Shown: one piece after another, positions 8,507 through 17,184 of the stretch
How positions within the stretch are numbered: the first letter of the stretch is position 1
Layout: each line of letters opens with the position of its first letter
DNA from: an uncultured Bacteroidales bacterium
Lineage (GTDB): Bacteria > Bacteroidota > Bacteroidia > Bacteroidales > Bacteroidaceae
Assembly: GCA_902789725.1 (NCBI GenBank)
Contig: CADAPC010000018.1
Span: 1 to 50,889, forward strand
DNA: 50,889 nt
Reading direction: 5' to 3'
Translations under genes and position numbers: made by a program
The notes under the pieces: model-generated
Told to the model about the DNA's origin: nothing
What the model saw: only the letters and a program-made list of their open reading frames with translations
Database searches by the model: none

Positions 8507-9187
8507 ATGACAGTAGTTTACGAAGACAACCATGTCATCATCGTTTCGAAAGTCTCAGGCGAAATTGTTCAAGGTGACAAGACGGGCGACAAACCGCTCA
8601 GCCAAGTGGTGAAACAATACATCAAAGAGGCCTATGCCAAGCCTGGCGACGTGTTCTTAGGCGTGGTTCATCGTCTTGACCGCCCCGTATTCGGTCTGGT
8701 GGCCTTTGCCCGCACGTCCAAAGCGTTGGCAAGACTCAATGCCATGTTTGCCAATGGAGAAGTGCACAAGACCTATTGGGCCATTGTGAAAAACGAACCG
8801 CCACAGCGTGAAGGAACCCTGACGCACTGGCTGGTGCGAAACGAGAAGCAAAACAAGTCGTATGCATACGACCGAGAGATTCCGCACAGCAAAAAAGCCG
8901 TGCTCGACTACAAAGTAATTGGAAAATCGGACAACTACTACCTGATAGAAGTGGACCTAAAAACAGGACGACATCATCAAATCCGATGCCAGTTAGCCAA
9001 GATGGGATGCCCCATCAAAGGCGACCTGAAGTACGGTGCAAAACGTTCCAATCCCGATGGCAGCATCTCGCTCCTGAGCCGGACGATGCAATTTATTCAC
9101 CCTGTCAGCAAAAAAGAGATCTTCGTGGAAGCTCCGCTACCCAACGACCGTCTTTGGCAATCATTCGGGTTACAAGCTGGAGACTGA
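8507..9187 (+). CDS. RluA-family pseudouridine synthase (compact form)
   Basis: The 226-aa protein isomerises uridine to pseudouridine in RNA. It has the RluA catalytic motif HRLDRP at 55-60 with catalytic Asp58, and the later family segments DLKTGRHHQIRCQLAKMG and GDLKYGA. There is no N-terminal S4 domain, so it is one of the short RluA-like enzymes (RluC/TruC-type catalytic domain only). The target (23S rRNA or tRNA) cannot be told. The starting ATG lies 40 bases after the MITE-like element, so the gene may rely on a promoter changed by it; no clear TAnnTTTG box is visible directly upstream. Confidence 0.85.
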   Translation: MTVVYEDNHVIIVSKVSGEIVQGDKTGDKPLSQVVKQYIKEAYAKPGDVFLGVVHRLDRPVFGLVAFARTSKALARLNAMFANGEVHKTYWAIVKNEPPQREGTLTHWLVRNEKQNKSYAYDREIPHSKKAVLDYKVIGKSDNYYLIEVDLKTGRHHQIRCQLAKMGCPIKGDLKYGAKRSNPDGSISLLSRTMQFIHPVSKKEIFVEAPLPNDRLWQSFGLQAGD

Positions 9188-9245
9188 ACCCCACATTGGA
9201 GACTTGCCCCCACATTGGAGGATGCCGACAAACCGCCACCCCACC

Positions 9246-10082
9246 CTATTCAACCACGTATGCTTTCACTATTCGGACTTCTTGTAAAGGAACGTCCTGC
9301 GCATTCGTTTTCATCTTCTGAATAGTTTCCACCACTTTCATGCCTTCTATCACCTCACCAAAAACCGTGTATTCATTGTCGAGCCAAGGAGCCCCTCCAT
9401 GCATTTTATATGCCTTGCGCAGTTCCTCAGGATAGGTGATGGGCGGATTTTCTGACATCTCCCATCTGGCATCATCTTGCAATTTCCCCAACAAGTCGCT
9501 CAATCCATCGCGGTCCCTATTGGCACGCAGAGCATCCAACTGGTCTTTCTGCTCCAGTTGCTTTTTGGCAAAGAGCGTTTCCGCATCACGTTGTGCCCGC
9601 CCTTCTTCATAAGAATCCATGTCTGCATCCAGACAGGTTTTACCTGTGACGATATAAAACTGGTACTTGTCGCTCTGACGTTCAGGGTTCTCTTCATCGC
9701 CATCCCGCGCGGCAGCCAAAGCGCCTCGCCTGTTGAAGTGTTTCGGCCAGACAATTTCGGCAGGAATACGCTCTGTGATCGTGTCGCCATCTTCCGACAC
9801 TTTCACTTCAAAGCCTTCCGGACGGGTCGCAGGGTCACCGGTCTGAATCATGAAGTTACGAATGACACGGTGGAAGGTCACCCCCGTATAGAGTCCGTTT
9901 TTCACGTTACTGACAAAGTTGTCCCTGTGCCCAGGGGTGTCATCGTAGAGCTGCAGACGAATGTCTCCCGCCGTGGTCTCCAGCACAACCACAGTTCCTT
10001 GTCCCTCACCTTTTCCTGTGCATCCCATACACATCAGGCAGCAGGTCCAAAACATAATGGATAGTATCCTTTTCATACGCAA
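9246..10082 (-). CDS. Cyclophilin-type peptidyl-prolyl cis-trans isomerase, lipoprotein
   Basis: The 278-aa protein catalyses proline isomerisation to help fold envelope proteins. A lipoprotein signal with CMGC places the lipidated Cys at 21. The cyclophilin core is clear: VLETTAGDIRLQLYDDTPGHRDNF, then GVTFHRVIRNFMIQTGDP, and the C-terminal VFGEVIEGMKVVETI. Between them (about 125-215) sits a charged insert of roughly 90 residues, partly coiled-coil, that separates the YQFYIVTGK strand from the FGEV strand; such inserts occur in Bacteroidetes cyclophilins. A second possible start (MKRIL) lies two codons in. The -7 box is at 10124-10131. Confidence 0.88.
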   Translation of the reverse strand: MRMKRILSIMFWTCCLMCMGCTGKGEGQGTVVVLETTAGDIRLQLYDDTPGHRDNFVSNVKNGLYTGVTFHRVIRNFMIQTGDPATRPEGFEVKVSEDGDTITERIPAEIVWPKHFNRRGALAAARDGDEENPERQSDKYQFYIVTGKTCLDADMDSYEEGRAQRDAETLFAKKQLEQKDQLDALRANRDRDGLSDLLGKLQDDARWEMSENPPITYPEELRKAYKMHGGAPWLDNEYTVFGEVIEGMKVVETIQKMKTNAQDVPLQEVRIVKAYVVE

Positions 10083-10123
10083 TAAGGTTGGTAAATCAGT
10101 TCAGTGCTTGATTCTTTGATTTG

Positions 10124-10131
10124 CAAATGTA
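10124..10131 (-). promoter_or_regulatory. -7 box for the cyclophilin gene
   Basis: The minus strand reads TACATTTG (then C), matching TAnnTTTG, 42 nt before the start. Confidence 0.55.
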
Positions 10132-10204
10132 CACATAATTTTTGAATTGTACAGCCAGACGAGTAAAGAAACTGCAATTTTCCGTACACAAAAGTACTCA
10201 AAAC

Positions 10205-10413
10205 AAAAAAAATGGGATCCATCACGGACTCCATTTTCTTGACATTTCCCTATGCGGGAAAATGAACCTAAATCTTTTACTAACCTAAAACCTATTGTAT
10301 AACCTATTCTAATATTTCTATTTACCTTTTTTACCTTACTTTAACCCAAACAAACAATCTCCTCACCTATTCAATTACTTTTTAAGAACTATTTTCGTTG
10401 TCCTTTTCTTTTG
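10205..10413 (-). ncRNA. Candidate structured small RNA, about 210 nt
   Basis: A complete transcription unit without an ORF lies on the minus strand. The -7 box TAACTTTGC is at 10420-10427 and TTTG at 10449-10452, giving a predicted 5' end near 10413. The 3' end has two successive hairpins: CATTTTCCC/GGGAAATG with a single bulge (about 10245-10266), then a GC-containing hairpin (10209-10237) followed by eight U. The body is purine-rich with at least six AGGU motifs (for example AATAGGTGAGG, AAGGTAAAAAAGGT, AATAGGTTATACAATAGGT). Length and layout fit a 6S-like or other Bacteroidales-specific regulatory RNA; the sequence alone does not settle which. Confidence 0.6.
10209..10237 (-). terminator. 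Terminator of the candidate small RNA
   Basis: On the minus strand AAAATGGAGTCC and GGATCCCATTTT pair around GTGAT with a 2x2 internal mismatch, followed by an uninterrupted U-run (10212 down to 10205). Confidence 0.7.
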
Positions 10414-10419
10414 ACAATG

Positions 10420-10452
10420 CAAAGTTACGACCTTTTTACGAGGTGAAACAAA
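10420..10452 (-). promoter_or_regulatory. Promoter of the candidate small RNA
   Basis: TAACTTTGC (10427 down to 10419) and TTTG (10452 down to 10449) are separated by 21 nt, a near-ideal Bacteroidetes promoter with no protein gene behind it on this strand until the cyclophilin start 330 bp away. Confidence 0.7.
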
Positions 10453-10685
10453 TAAATAGCTGAAAATCTTCAAAAAAAGACACATTACTTGACTTTCATC
10501 AATTCATGTGTACGCACACAAGCCTGTTTTTACACAATTCCAGCGCAACAACTGATGCCGTTTCCTTGTCTATTCCATAGAGAGAAAAGGAGGGCAGAGC
10601 TTGCTACGCAGGGGAGGGATATTCTACCCAATCAAGACTGTTTTCTGCTATTTTCAGCACCTGAATGCCATTTCGGAACGAAAAG

Positions 10686-10717
10686 TTTGTGCAGCTACGA
10701 AATAATGCCTACCTTTG
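10686..10717 (+). promoter_or_regulatory. Promoter of the histidine kinase gene
   Basis: TTTG at 10686-10689 and TACCTTTG at 10710-10717 with a 20-nt spacer, 22 nt before the ATG. The stretch between the small-RNA promoter (10452) and this promoter holds no supported gene; a 101-codon frame starting at 10489 spans the promoter and is not convincing. Confidence 0.7.
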
Positions 10718-10739
10718 TACAAAATTTGAGTAACGAAAC

Positions 10740-11540
10740 ATGCAAAATACTATACTTATTATACTCATCATCGTGTTGGTTATCCTCCTGGTAGTGATGA
10801 TTTATCTCTACACAAAGGAGAAGAAAGAAGGGCACAAATATAAGCAAGGCATGACAGTGCAGAAGATTTATTTGCAAAATATGAGCCACGACATCCGCAC
10901 CCCGATGAATGCCATTTGCGGTTTTTCCCAGATACTTTGCAACAAGCAGATTCGCGATATGCTCTCTGAAGAGGAAATTGCAGAATATGGCGTCATTATC
11001 CAAAACAATACAGACCTGTTGAGCACATTGGTCAACGACATCCTCGACATCTCCGACATGGAGAGTGGCAAATACAGAATGAACATTGGCACTTGCAACG
11101 TGAACGAGGTGTGCCGCCGTGCCATCAGCACAGTGAAATACCGTTGTCCTGAGAGGGTGAACATGTACATGACCACAAATGTGCCCGACACCTTTACCAT
11201 CCAGAGCGACCCAAAGCGCGTGGAGCAAGTGGTAATGAACTATTTGACCAATGCAGAGAAGCACACCGATGAAGGCGAAATTCATGTGCATGTGTCGTTA
11301 GATGAAAACCCAGGCATGGTCACCTTCTCTGTCACCGACACAGGCGAAGGAGTGCCACCCGAAAATGCAGAACTCATTTTCGGACGTTTCGAGAAATTCA
11401 ACACCATCAATGGCGGCACAGGATTGGGGCTGCCCATTTGCCGCAAAATTGCCACCCAGTTAGGGGGCGAGGCAAAGCTCGACCTCAACCACAAGGGGAA
11501 GGGTGCCCGATTCATCTTCACGCATCCCGTTGTGGCATAG
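10740..11540 (+). CDS. Membrane-anchored histidine kinase without a sensor domain
   Basis: The 266-aa protein has one N-terminal membrane helix (4-24), a short linker, a HisKA dimerisation helix with the phosphoacceptor His50 in SHDIRTPMN, and a HATPase domain with N box NYLTNAEKH (about 167-175), G1 DTGEG (200-204) and G2 GGTGLGL (225-231). No periplasmic or PAS/GAF sensor region exists, so signal input must come from the membrane segment or a partner protein. No response regulator gene is adjacent, which makes it an orphan kinase. Its stop overlaps the convergent lipoprotein gene by 23 bp. Confidence 0.9.
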   Translation: MQNTILIILIIVLVILLVVMIYLYTKEKKEGHKYKQGMTVQKIYLQNMSHDIRTPMNAICGFSQILCNKQIRDMLSEEEIAEYGVIIQNNTDLLSTLVNDILDISDMESGKYRMNIGTCNVNEVCRRAISTVKYRCPERVNMYMTTNVPDTFTIQSDPKRVEQVVMNYLTNAEKHTDEGEIHVHVSLDENPGMVTFSVTDTGEGVPPENAELIFGRFEKFNTINGGTGLGLPICRKIATQLGGEAKLDLNHKGKGARFIFTHPVVA

Positions 11541-12531
11541 TCGCCATAATTCCCAGCATCAGTTTCACCAAGAGGTAAATGAGGGTTGCAAGTAAGATGT
11601 AGCCCACATAGATGAGTGTTGTCCATGAAATGGCAAGATAGACCAGCATGGCTGCACCAACAAGTTTGGCCAGATAGGTGATGCCTGGCAGAAAATAAAA
11701 GTGGTGATAAACCTCATCGACGAGTGCAATGAAGGTGATGACCACCAGCCATAAAGCTACAACCAGTGCGGCCATTAAGGGCGGCAGCACCAAGGGGTTG
11801 AGCGTTGGATGGAAATAATACTCTTGCCAAAATTCAGGCACAAAGTTTTGGACAGAAGCATACAACGATGCCATCACCCCCACCCAGATCAGGAACAATG
11901 CCGGATAGATGCTGGGCATCTCACTGAGGAAATCAAGCAGATGCACCAGTTCCTGCTTCACTAAGTCCGTTTTCCTCAAGTCTTTTTTTCTGCCGATGAA
12001 GAAGGCGATAATTCCCAGTGCCACCAAGGCCGACATCCAGACGGCACGGCTACTGGAAAGTGCATTCAGCATCTCTGAAATGAAGTCATCTGGGGTGGTT
12101 CCTTTCAGCAGTTCTTGCTCAGGAATCCAGCCCATCGTGTATTGGTTACTCGCCACCTTTACCCAGATGGAATCAATCGAATCAGAAGGCTGAATCTTGA
12201 TGGCGGCAACGGCAATGACATCGCCTGCGCGGACAAGACAAGTATCGGTAATGAGGTCGCCCTCACGAGGAATGAGCGTAAGCGAGTCGGCCTTCACCAA
12301 GAAATTAAAGTTTTCCGAATAATGATGAGTCAGTCGAAACTCCAACGAATCCACCTGCTGAGGTGTGAGGCACATGAGTGCCGTGTCGGTCGATGCAGCT
12401 GTGTCAACAATATTCACAATGACAGTCACCGAGTCGCTATCTTTGGCTGATGGCGATGAAACATTAGAAGTAGCCCCTCCCACACACGAGGCCAGCAGAG
12501 CTACCCAGATGGCATAGAGTAGTTTCTTCAT
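11518..12531 (-). CDS. SH3-like lipoprotein with C-terminal membrane helices, unknown function
   Basis: The 337-aa protein starts with lipobox LASC (Cys16). The periplasmic part (about 20-145) ends in an SH3b-like stretch (DTCLVRAGDVIAVAAI ... WVKVASNQYTMGWIPEQEL). It is followed by about five hydrophobic segments between 165 and 330. The longer frame starts at 12555, but the ATG at 12531 forms an ATGA overlap with the stop of the U32 gene, and MKKLLYAIWVALLASC is a proper signal, so 12531 is chosen. Last gene of the thiD-leuB-metA-U32 operon. The SH3 part suggests binding to peptidoglycan or peptides (inference). Confidence 0.7.
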   Translation of the reverse strand: MKKLLYAIWVALLASCVGGATSNVSSPSAKDSDSVTVIVNIVDTAASTDTALMCLTPQQVDSLEFRLTHHYSENFNFLVKADSLTLIPREGDLITDTCLVRAGDVIAVAAIKIQPSDSIDSIWVKVASNQYTMGWIPEQELLKGTTPDDFISEMLNALSSSRAVWMSALVALGIIAFFIGRKKDLRKTDLVKQELVHLLDFLSEMPSIYPALFLIWVGVMASLYASVQNFVPEFWQEYYFHPTLNPLVLPPLMAALVVALWLVVITFIALVDEVYHHFYFLPGITYLAKLVGAAMLVYLAISWTTLIYVGYILLATLIYLLVKLMLGIMATMPQRDA

Positions 12532-14168
12532 TGCAGATAGATTTTCATGTAACAACTCTTACAGTCAAAGTCGAGTCGAAAGGTGGAGCCATTCGACAGT
12601 TTCAACTTCAAGTCCTCTCTTTTTTTGCTTTGTCCCTCTTTGAGGCACATTCCCAACTGCCGCCGGATGCAATACTTGCAAATCATCACCGGCGTCTCCT
12701 TATCGTGAGTCTGTTCATAATGTTCGGGCACTTCCACCCCGACAGGTTCATGAGCCTGCCGCTCCAACGGGTAAAACCTCCTTCTTTCTTCAGCCAGTTG
12801 GTCGGTCAACGCATGCCGCCACCTACTCAACACGGAAGAAGGGATGAAATAATTCTTCTTGGTATATATATTAATAATGTGTGCCTCAAAAATGGTACCC
12901 CCCAATTTGCTGAGTTGACGTTTGATGTTTTCCTGCTGATGGGTATGCGCCAGCTCAAAAGCCTCCGTTATCTCCACCCGTGCGCTCAGTCCATCCTCAT
13001 CGGTCATCACAATGCAGTCCTCACGCACGTCAATGTCAACGCCAATTTTCCTTTCTGCCGAAGGCCGGCTCAGCACTCTGTCCCATTCCATATCCTGATT
13101 TCGAAAATACCGAATGCCCCTGACGGGACGGAACGCTTCTGCTTGGTTCACTCTGAAGCCCACCAGTTCCCCTTTGTTCAGATAGCACAGGCCATCGCCG
13201 TTGTGCAGCACAGTGTTTCGGTCCACTGGCTCACCCATCGACTTGGGCGTGTCGATGTTGGCATCTGGTTGGCTCACATCCGCCACAAAACCCCTGTTGA
13301 AACTTTTCCGCACATCGGGCTGAAAACTGAGCCTGACGTGTCCTGATGAAGCGCGACAGTACTCCTGAGGATGCCGGGCTATCACCTCATCCAAGGCCAC
13401 GGAATAAGCCGCCGTCACATTCTTCACATAGTCCACATCCTTCAGCCGCCCTTCAATCTTCAGCGACGAAGCTCCAGCACAGAGCAACCGCTCCAGGTTG
13501 TCCAACTGGCAGTTGTCCTTCAGCGACAGCAGGTGTTTGTTCTTCACCACCACTTTCCCATCGGCCAGCAAATCGAACTTCATGCGGCACACCTGCGCAC
13601 ATTCGCCCCGATTGGCACTACGCCCGAAGAGAGCTTCGCTGGCATTGCAACGTCCGCTTAGCGACACGCACAGGGCACCATGAACAAACACCTCCAGCTT
13701 GGTGTCGGGACAGGCTTGGTGAATCATCCCAATCTCCTCCACCGTCAGTTCCCGGGCAAGCACCACCTGTGGAAATCCCATCGCCGCAAGCCGCTTCACC
13801 TGTTCAGGCATGCGGTTGTCCATCTGTGTGCTGGCATGCAGAGGAATGGGGGGAAGACGGAGCGAGAGGATGCGCAAGTCCTGAATGATGAGCGCATCCA
13901 CCATCGCCTCGTAGAGTTGCCAAATCAGCCGCTCCACCTCCTGCATCTCCTGCTCAAAGATGAGCGTATTCACGGTTACATATACCTTCGCTTTGTACAA
14001 GTGAGCATACTCCACCAGCCTCTGGATGTCCTCCACACGGTTTCCAGCAGCGGCACGTGCACCAAACGCAGCGGCACCTATATAGACAGCATCAGCACCG
14101 TGGCGAACTGCCTCGATGCCAATGTCTGCTGTTTTTGCCGGAGCAAGAAGTTCAATGCTGCGCATCAT
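12528..14168 (-). CDS. Peptidase-U32-family protein (RlhA/TrhP-like RNA hydroxylase candidate)
   Basis: The 546-aa protein opens with the U32 barrel start ELLAPAKTADIGIEAVRHGA and carries the U32 signature EVFVHGALCVSLSGRCNAS at 159-177. Conserved cysteines at 167, 174, 190 and 194 are candidates for an iron-sulfur cluster. The C-terminal region adds a cysteine cluster (CKYC, CLKEG, FDCKSCY). Despite the name, characterised relatives (RlhA, TrhP/YegQ) help hydroxylate cytidine in 23S rRNA or uridine 34 in tRNA rather than cleave peptides; which one this is cannot be told. It overlaps metA and the SH3 lipoprotein gene by ATGA at either end. Confidence 0.85.
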   Translation of the reverse strand: MMRSIELLAPAKTADIGIEAVRHGADAVYIGAAAFGARAAAGNRVEDIQRLVEYAHLYKAKVYVTVNTLIFEQEMQEVERLIWQLYEAMVDALIIQDLRILSLRLPPIPLHASTQMDNRMPEQVKRLAAMGFPQVVLARELTVEEIGMIHQACPDTKLEVFVHGALCVSLSGRCNASEALFGRSANRGECAQVCRMKFDLLADGKVVVKNKHLLSLKDNCQLDNLERLLCAGASSLKIEGRLKDVDYVKNVTAAYSVALDEVIARHPQEYCRASSGHVRLSFQPDVRKSFNRGFVADVSQPDANIDTPKSMGEPVDRNTVLHNGDGLCYLNKGELVGFRVNQAEAFRPVRGIRYFRNQDMEWDRVLSRPSAERKIGVDIDVREDCIVMTDEDGLSARVEITEAFELAHTHQQENIKRQLSKLGGTIFEAHIINIYTKKNYFIPSSVLSRWRHALTDQLAEERRRFYPLERQAHEPVGVEVPEHYEQTHDKETPVMICKYCIRRQLGMCLKEGQSKKREDLKLKLSNGSTFRLDFDCKSCYMKIYLQ

Positions 14169-15085
14169 TCCTGAATGTCTTCTATGTTGAAAGGCGTTTC
14201 CTGATAAACGTAGTAGTTCAGCCAGTTGGTGTAAAGCAAATTAGCAGCTGCCCTCCACCTCACAACGGGCCGTCGGCTGGCATCGTTGTCGGGATAGTAG
14301 TTCTGCGGAAGATTGATGGGCAAGTGCTTGGCCAGGTCGCGCTTGTACTCGCCGTCCAGTGTCAGAGGCGAGTATTCAAGGTGGCAGGTGATGAAAAATT
14401 CCCTGCCGTTTCTGGCCTCCACAATCGTCACGCCCGCCTCCTTGCTGTCGGCAATGATGTGCAGTCCAGGCACCTTCTCAATGTCTTTCCGATACACCTC
14501 GCAATGCCGGCTGTGAGGGGCATAGAACACATCGTCAAAACCGCGGAAGATGGGCAATTCGGGAGCGAGCATCCGATGCTCAAACACACCAAACACCTTG
14601 CTCTGGGTGTTGTACTTCGGCACCCCATAAAAATGGTACAAGCCTGCAAATGCCGCCCAGCACACATAGATGGTGCTCGTCACGTGGCTATGCGCCCAGT
14701 TGAACACCTCCTGCAGTTCCTCCCAATACGTCACCTCCTCGTAGCTGATGAACTCGAGAGGAGCACCCGTCACAATCAGTCCGTCATACTTTTCCCGCTT
14801 CATGTCGTCGAAATTGCGGTAGAAGGCCAGCATGTGCTCAATGGGAGTGTTCTTGCTTGTGTGCGATTTAATTTTCATGAACTCCACCTTGATTTGGAGC
14901 GCCGAATTGGACAAAATGCGGATGAAATCCGTCTCTGTCGTAATCTTCAGAGGCATCAGATTGAGCACAGCCAAGCGGAGCGGACGAATCTGCTGACTGT
15001 CCGCCCGTTTGTAGCCCATGGTGAAGATGTTCTCACGCTTCAGTTCATCAATGGCTGGTAGTTGATCTGGTAAGATAAGAGGCAT
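14165..15085 (-). CDS. metA: Homoserine O-acyltransferase MetA, predicted acetyl-specific
   Basis: The 306-aa enzyme activates homoserine as the first step of methionine synthesis. Catalytic Cys142 lies in YVCWAAFAGLYHFYG, and the His-Glu pair is at 235/237 in TCHLEYS. Position 111, in TGAPLEFISYEE, is Glu; in characterised MetA enzymes Glu111 goes with acetyl-CoA use and Gly with succinyl-CoA, so acetylation is predicted despite the common 'succinyltransferase' label. It sits 42 bp after leuB with a hairpin in the gap, and overlaps the U32 gene by 4 bp. Confidence 0.93.
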   Translation of the reverse strand: MPLILPDQLPAIDELKRENIFTMGYKRADSQQIRPLRLAVLNLMPLKITTETDFIRILSNSALQIKVEFMKIKSHTSKNTPIEHMLAFYRNFDDMKREKYDGLIVTGAPLEFISYEEVTYWEELQEVFNWAHSHVTSTIYVCWAAFAGLYHFYGVPKYNTQSKVFGVFEHRMLAPELPIFRGFDDVFYAPHSRHCEVYRKDIEKVPGLHIIADSKEAGVTIVEARNGREFFITCHLEYSPLTLDGEYKRDLAKHLPINLPQNYYPDNDASRRPVVRWRAAANLLYTNWLNYYVYQETPFNIEDIQE

Positions 15086-15097
15086 AAATGATGAATG

Positions 15098-15135
15098 AAA
15101 AGTGAAGAGCGAAGAGCGAATAGTTCTTCACTTTT
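15098..15135. repeat. GTGAAGA inverted repeat between leuB and metA
   Basis: AAAAGTGAAGA (15098-15108) pairs perfectly with 15125-15135 around a 16-nt loop of GCGAAGA repeats. The right arm includes the last codons and stop of leuB. It resembles the GTGAAAA/GAAGAGTGAA repeats at 19590, 30020, 43711 and 44950-45085, and may attenuate readthrough from leuB into metA. Confidence 0.6.
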
Positions 15136-16186
15136 TAATGTAATCCACAATCCATTTTCCAACTTCCTTGGTACCATACTTGGCACCACCTTCCACCTGA
15201 ATTTCGGGTGTGCGCACATTCTGGTCGAGCGAAGCATTCACCGCCTCGCGGATCAAAGCACCCTCTTCCTTCAGGTCGAAGTACTCATATAGCATAGCCA
15301 CTGAAAGAATCTGCGCCAACGGGTTGGCGATGTTCAGTCCCTTTGCCTGTGGCCAACTGCCGTGGATGGGTTCAAACACCGGGGTGTGCTCACCTGTCGA
15401 AGCCGATGGAAGCAAGCCCATGGAGCCAGTGATGCAGCTGCCCTCGTCGGTCAGGATGTCGCCGAAGGTATTTTCGGTCACCATCACGTCGAAGAATTTC
15501 GGTTCCTGAATCATGCGCATGGAAGCATTGTCCACATACATGAAGTCGGTAGTCACATCGGGATATTGCGGAGCCATTTCCTGTGCAACAGCTCTCCACA
15601 GGCGGCTGGATGCCAGCACGTTGGCCTTGTCCACCACTGTCAGGTGCTTTCTGCGCTGGCGAGCATACTGATAAGCCACCTTCAGAATGCGCTCCACCTC
15701 AGCACGCGAGTAGGCATTGGTGTCGTAGGCATAATCGGTGCCTTCCTTCTTCTCGCCAAAATACATGCCGCCCGTCAATTCACGAATGCAGATGAAGTCG
15801 GCACCACGCACCAGTTCGTCCTTCAGCGGAGACTTGTGCACCAGACAATCGAACGTGGTCACAGGGCGCACATTGGCAAACAGACCCAACTTCTTCCTCA
15901 TGGCCAGCAGCCCCTGTTCTGGGCGCACCTTCGCATTGGGGTTGTTGTCGAATTTAGGGTCGCCCACCGATGCGAAGAGCACTGCGTCTGCCTCCATACA
16001 GGTTTGGAAAGTCTCTTCGGGGAAGGGGTCACCCACCTCGTCAATGGCATGAGCACCACAGATGGCTTCCTTGTAACTCACTTTGTGTCCAAACTTCTCG
16101 GCAACAGCACTGCACACTGCCACACCTTGTTCCATAATCTCTGGACCGATACCATCGCCGGCCAGAACTGCAATTTTCAATTCCAT
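15128..16186 (-). CDS. leuB: 3-isopropylmalate dehydrogenase LeuB
   Basis: The 352-aa enzyme oxidatively decarboxylates 3-isopropylmalate in leucine synthesis. Family motifs include [14 protein letters not shown] at the N-terminus, [20 protein letters not shown], the substrate-binding [10 protein letters not shown], and the NAD-binding [13 protein letters not shown] and [12 protein letters not shown]. The frame runs upstream to a TTG at 16198 overlapping thiD, but the ATG at 16186 gives the usual [12 protein letters not shown] start, 9 nt after the thiD stop. leuA and leuCD are not in the window, so the leucine genes are split in this genome. Confidence 0.93.
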   Translation of the reverse strand: MELKIAVLAGDGIGPEIMEQGVAVCSAVAEKFGHKVSYKEAICGAHAIDEVGDPFPEETFQTCMEADAVLFASVGDPKFDNNPNAKVRPEQGLLAMRKKLGLFANVRPVTTFDCLVHKSPLKDELVRGADFICIRELTGGMYFGEKKEGTDYAYDTNAYSRAEVERILKVAYQYARQRRKHLTVVDKANVLASSRLWRAVAQEMAPQYPDVTTDFMYVDNASMRMIQEPKFFDVMVTENTFGDILTDEGSCITGSMGLLPSASTGEHTPVFEPIHGSWPQAKGLNIANPLAQILSVAMLYEYFDLKEEGALIREAVNASLDQNVRTPEIQVEGGAKYGTKEVGKWIVDYIKK

Positions 16187-16194
16187 ATCTGTTT

Positions 16195-17049
16195 TCAATT
16201 ATATATTCTTTCAAACGTAGCTTTGTCCTCCATAAAGCAAGGGTGCACAGGGCCATAACCATGTCCAAATTCGTATTCAGCCCCCAGCGCAATGGCACGA
16301 TTGATAAATTCCTCGCCTTTCTCCACAGCCTGCTCCAGGCTGTAGCCTTTTGCCAGATAGGTGGCAATGGACGACGAGAAGGAATCGCCTGTGCCGTTCA
16401 CATTGTGGGTGGCTATCCTCCGTTTCCGAAATTCCCTCACCTCCCCTGTTTCGGCATTGTAGAGGAAGTCCGAAAGCATGTCCTGAGCCGATGCACCATG
16501 ACCTGCATAGACCTGACTCTCCATGCTCTTTACAATCACGCTGTTGCCCCATTGCCCCAGTTCCTTGATGTCCTCCCAAATGTTGGTGATTTTCCGTTTC
16601 AGCAACACTTCTGCCTCACGGAAATTAGGTGTAATCAAGGTTGCCAGGGGGAACATTTTCTCTTTGTAAGCCATGATGCTGTCGTCGCTCACCAATTGCA
16701 CCCCATTGCTATCCACAATAACGGGATCAATCACTTTCTTCACCTTCGGATAGCGCATCAGCAACTCCGACACCCCGTCGATAATCTCGGCGGTGGGCAG
16801 CACCCCTGTCTTGATGCATTGTGCACCCACGTCGCCCAAAAACGACTCTGCTTGGCTCACCACCAGTTCCACTGGAAGCGGTGTCACACTTTTCACCCGG
16901 CGGGTGTCTTCATCCACAATGCCCGTCAGTGCACATGCGGCATATCCGCCACAAGCCGTAATTGCCTTAATGTCAGCCTGCATGCCCGCACTGCCCAGAG
17001 GCTCGCTGCCTGCAATAAGAAACACAATGCTCAGTTGCTTTTTACTCAT
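16195..17049 (-). CDS. ThiD/PdxK-family pyrimidine or pyridoxal kinase
   Basis: The 284-aa ribokinase-fold protein has the N-terminal [17 protein letters not shown] typical of ThiD/PdxK enzymes and the ATP-site anion hole [15 protein letters not shown]. ThiD proteins normally have GTGCT at this site, while pyridoxal kinases have GTGD, so a pyridoxal/pyridoxine kinase role is at least as likely as hydroxymethylpyrimidine phosphate kinase. It is the first gene of the leftward operon with leuB, metA, U32 and the SH3 lipoprotein, with the promoter at 17075-17106. Confidence 0.85.
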   Translation of the reverse strand: MSKKQLSIVFLIAGSEPLGSAGMQADIKAITACGGYAACALTGIVDEDTRRVKSVTPLPVELVVSQAESFLGDVGAQCIKTGVLPTAEIIDGVSELLMRYPKVKKVIDPVIVDSNGVQLVSDDSIMAYKEKMFPLATLITPNFREAEVLLKRKITNIWEDIKELGQWGNSVIVKSMESQVYAGHGASAQDMLSDFLYNAETGEVREFRKRRIATHNVNGTGDSFSSSIATYLAKGYSLEQAVEKGEEFINRAIALGAEYEFGHGYGPVHPCFMEDKATFERIYN

Positions 17050-17074
17050 CGATACGATTTATAGTTTGCGAGTG

Positions 17075-17106
17075 CAAAGGTACGATTAAGTGAGAGAAAA
17101 ACCAAA
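17075..17106 (-). promoter_or_regulatory. Promoter of the thiD/pdxK-leuB-metA-U32 operon
   Basis: The minus strand shows TACCTTTG (17082 down to 17075) and TTTG (17106 down to 17103) with a 20-nt spacer. An imperfect 21-bp direct repeat (ACGATTAAGTGA core) starts in the promoter at 17082 and recurs at 17158. Confidence 0.75.
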
Positions 17107-17184
17107 TAAATTTGAGTATTTCCGAACGTGAGCACCTTAGATAGCTACATCAACGGCACGATTAAGTGATAGAACGACCGATTT

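Noticed and set aside
9190..9220. Two copies of CCCACATTGGAG 19 bp apart after the RluA-type gene
   Set aside because: Too short and only two copies; no structure or context to give it meaning.
10489..10794. A 101-codon plus-strand frame ahead of the kinase gene
   Set aside because: It contains the kinase promoter and overlaps the kinase start in another frame; no domain.
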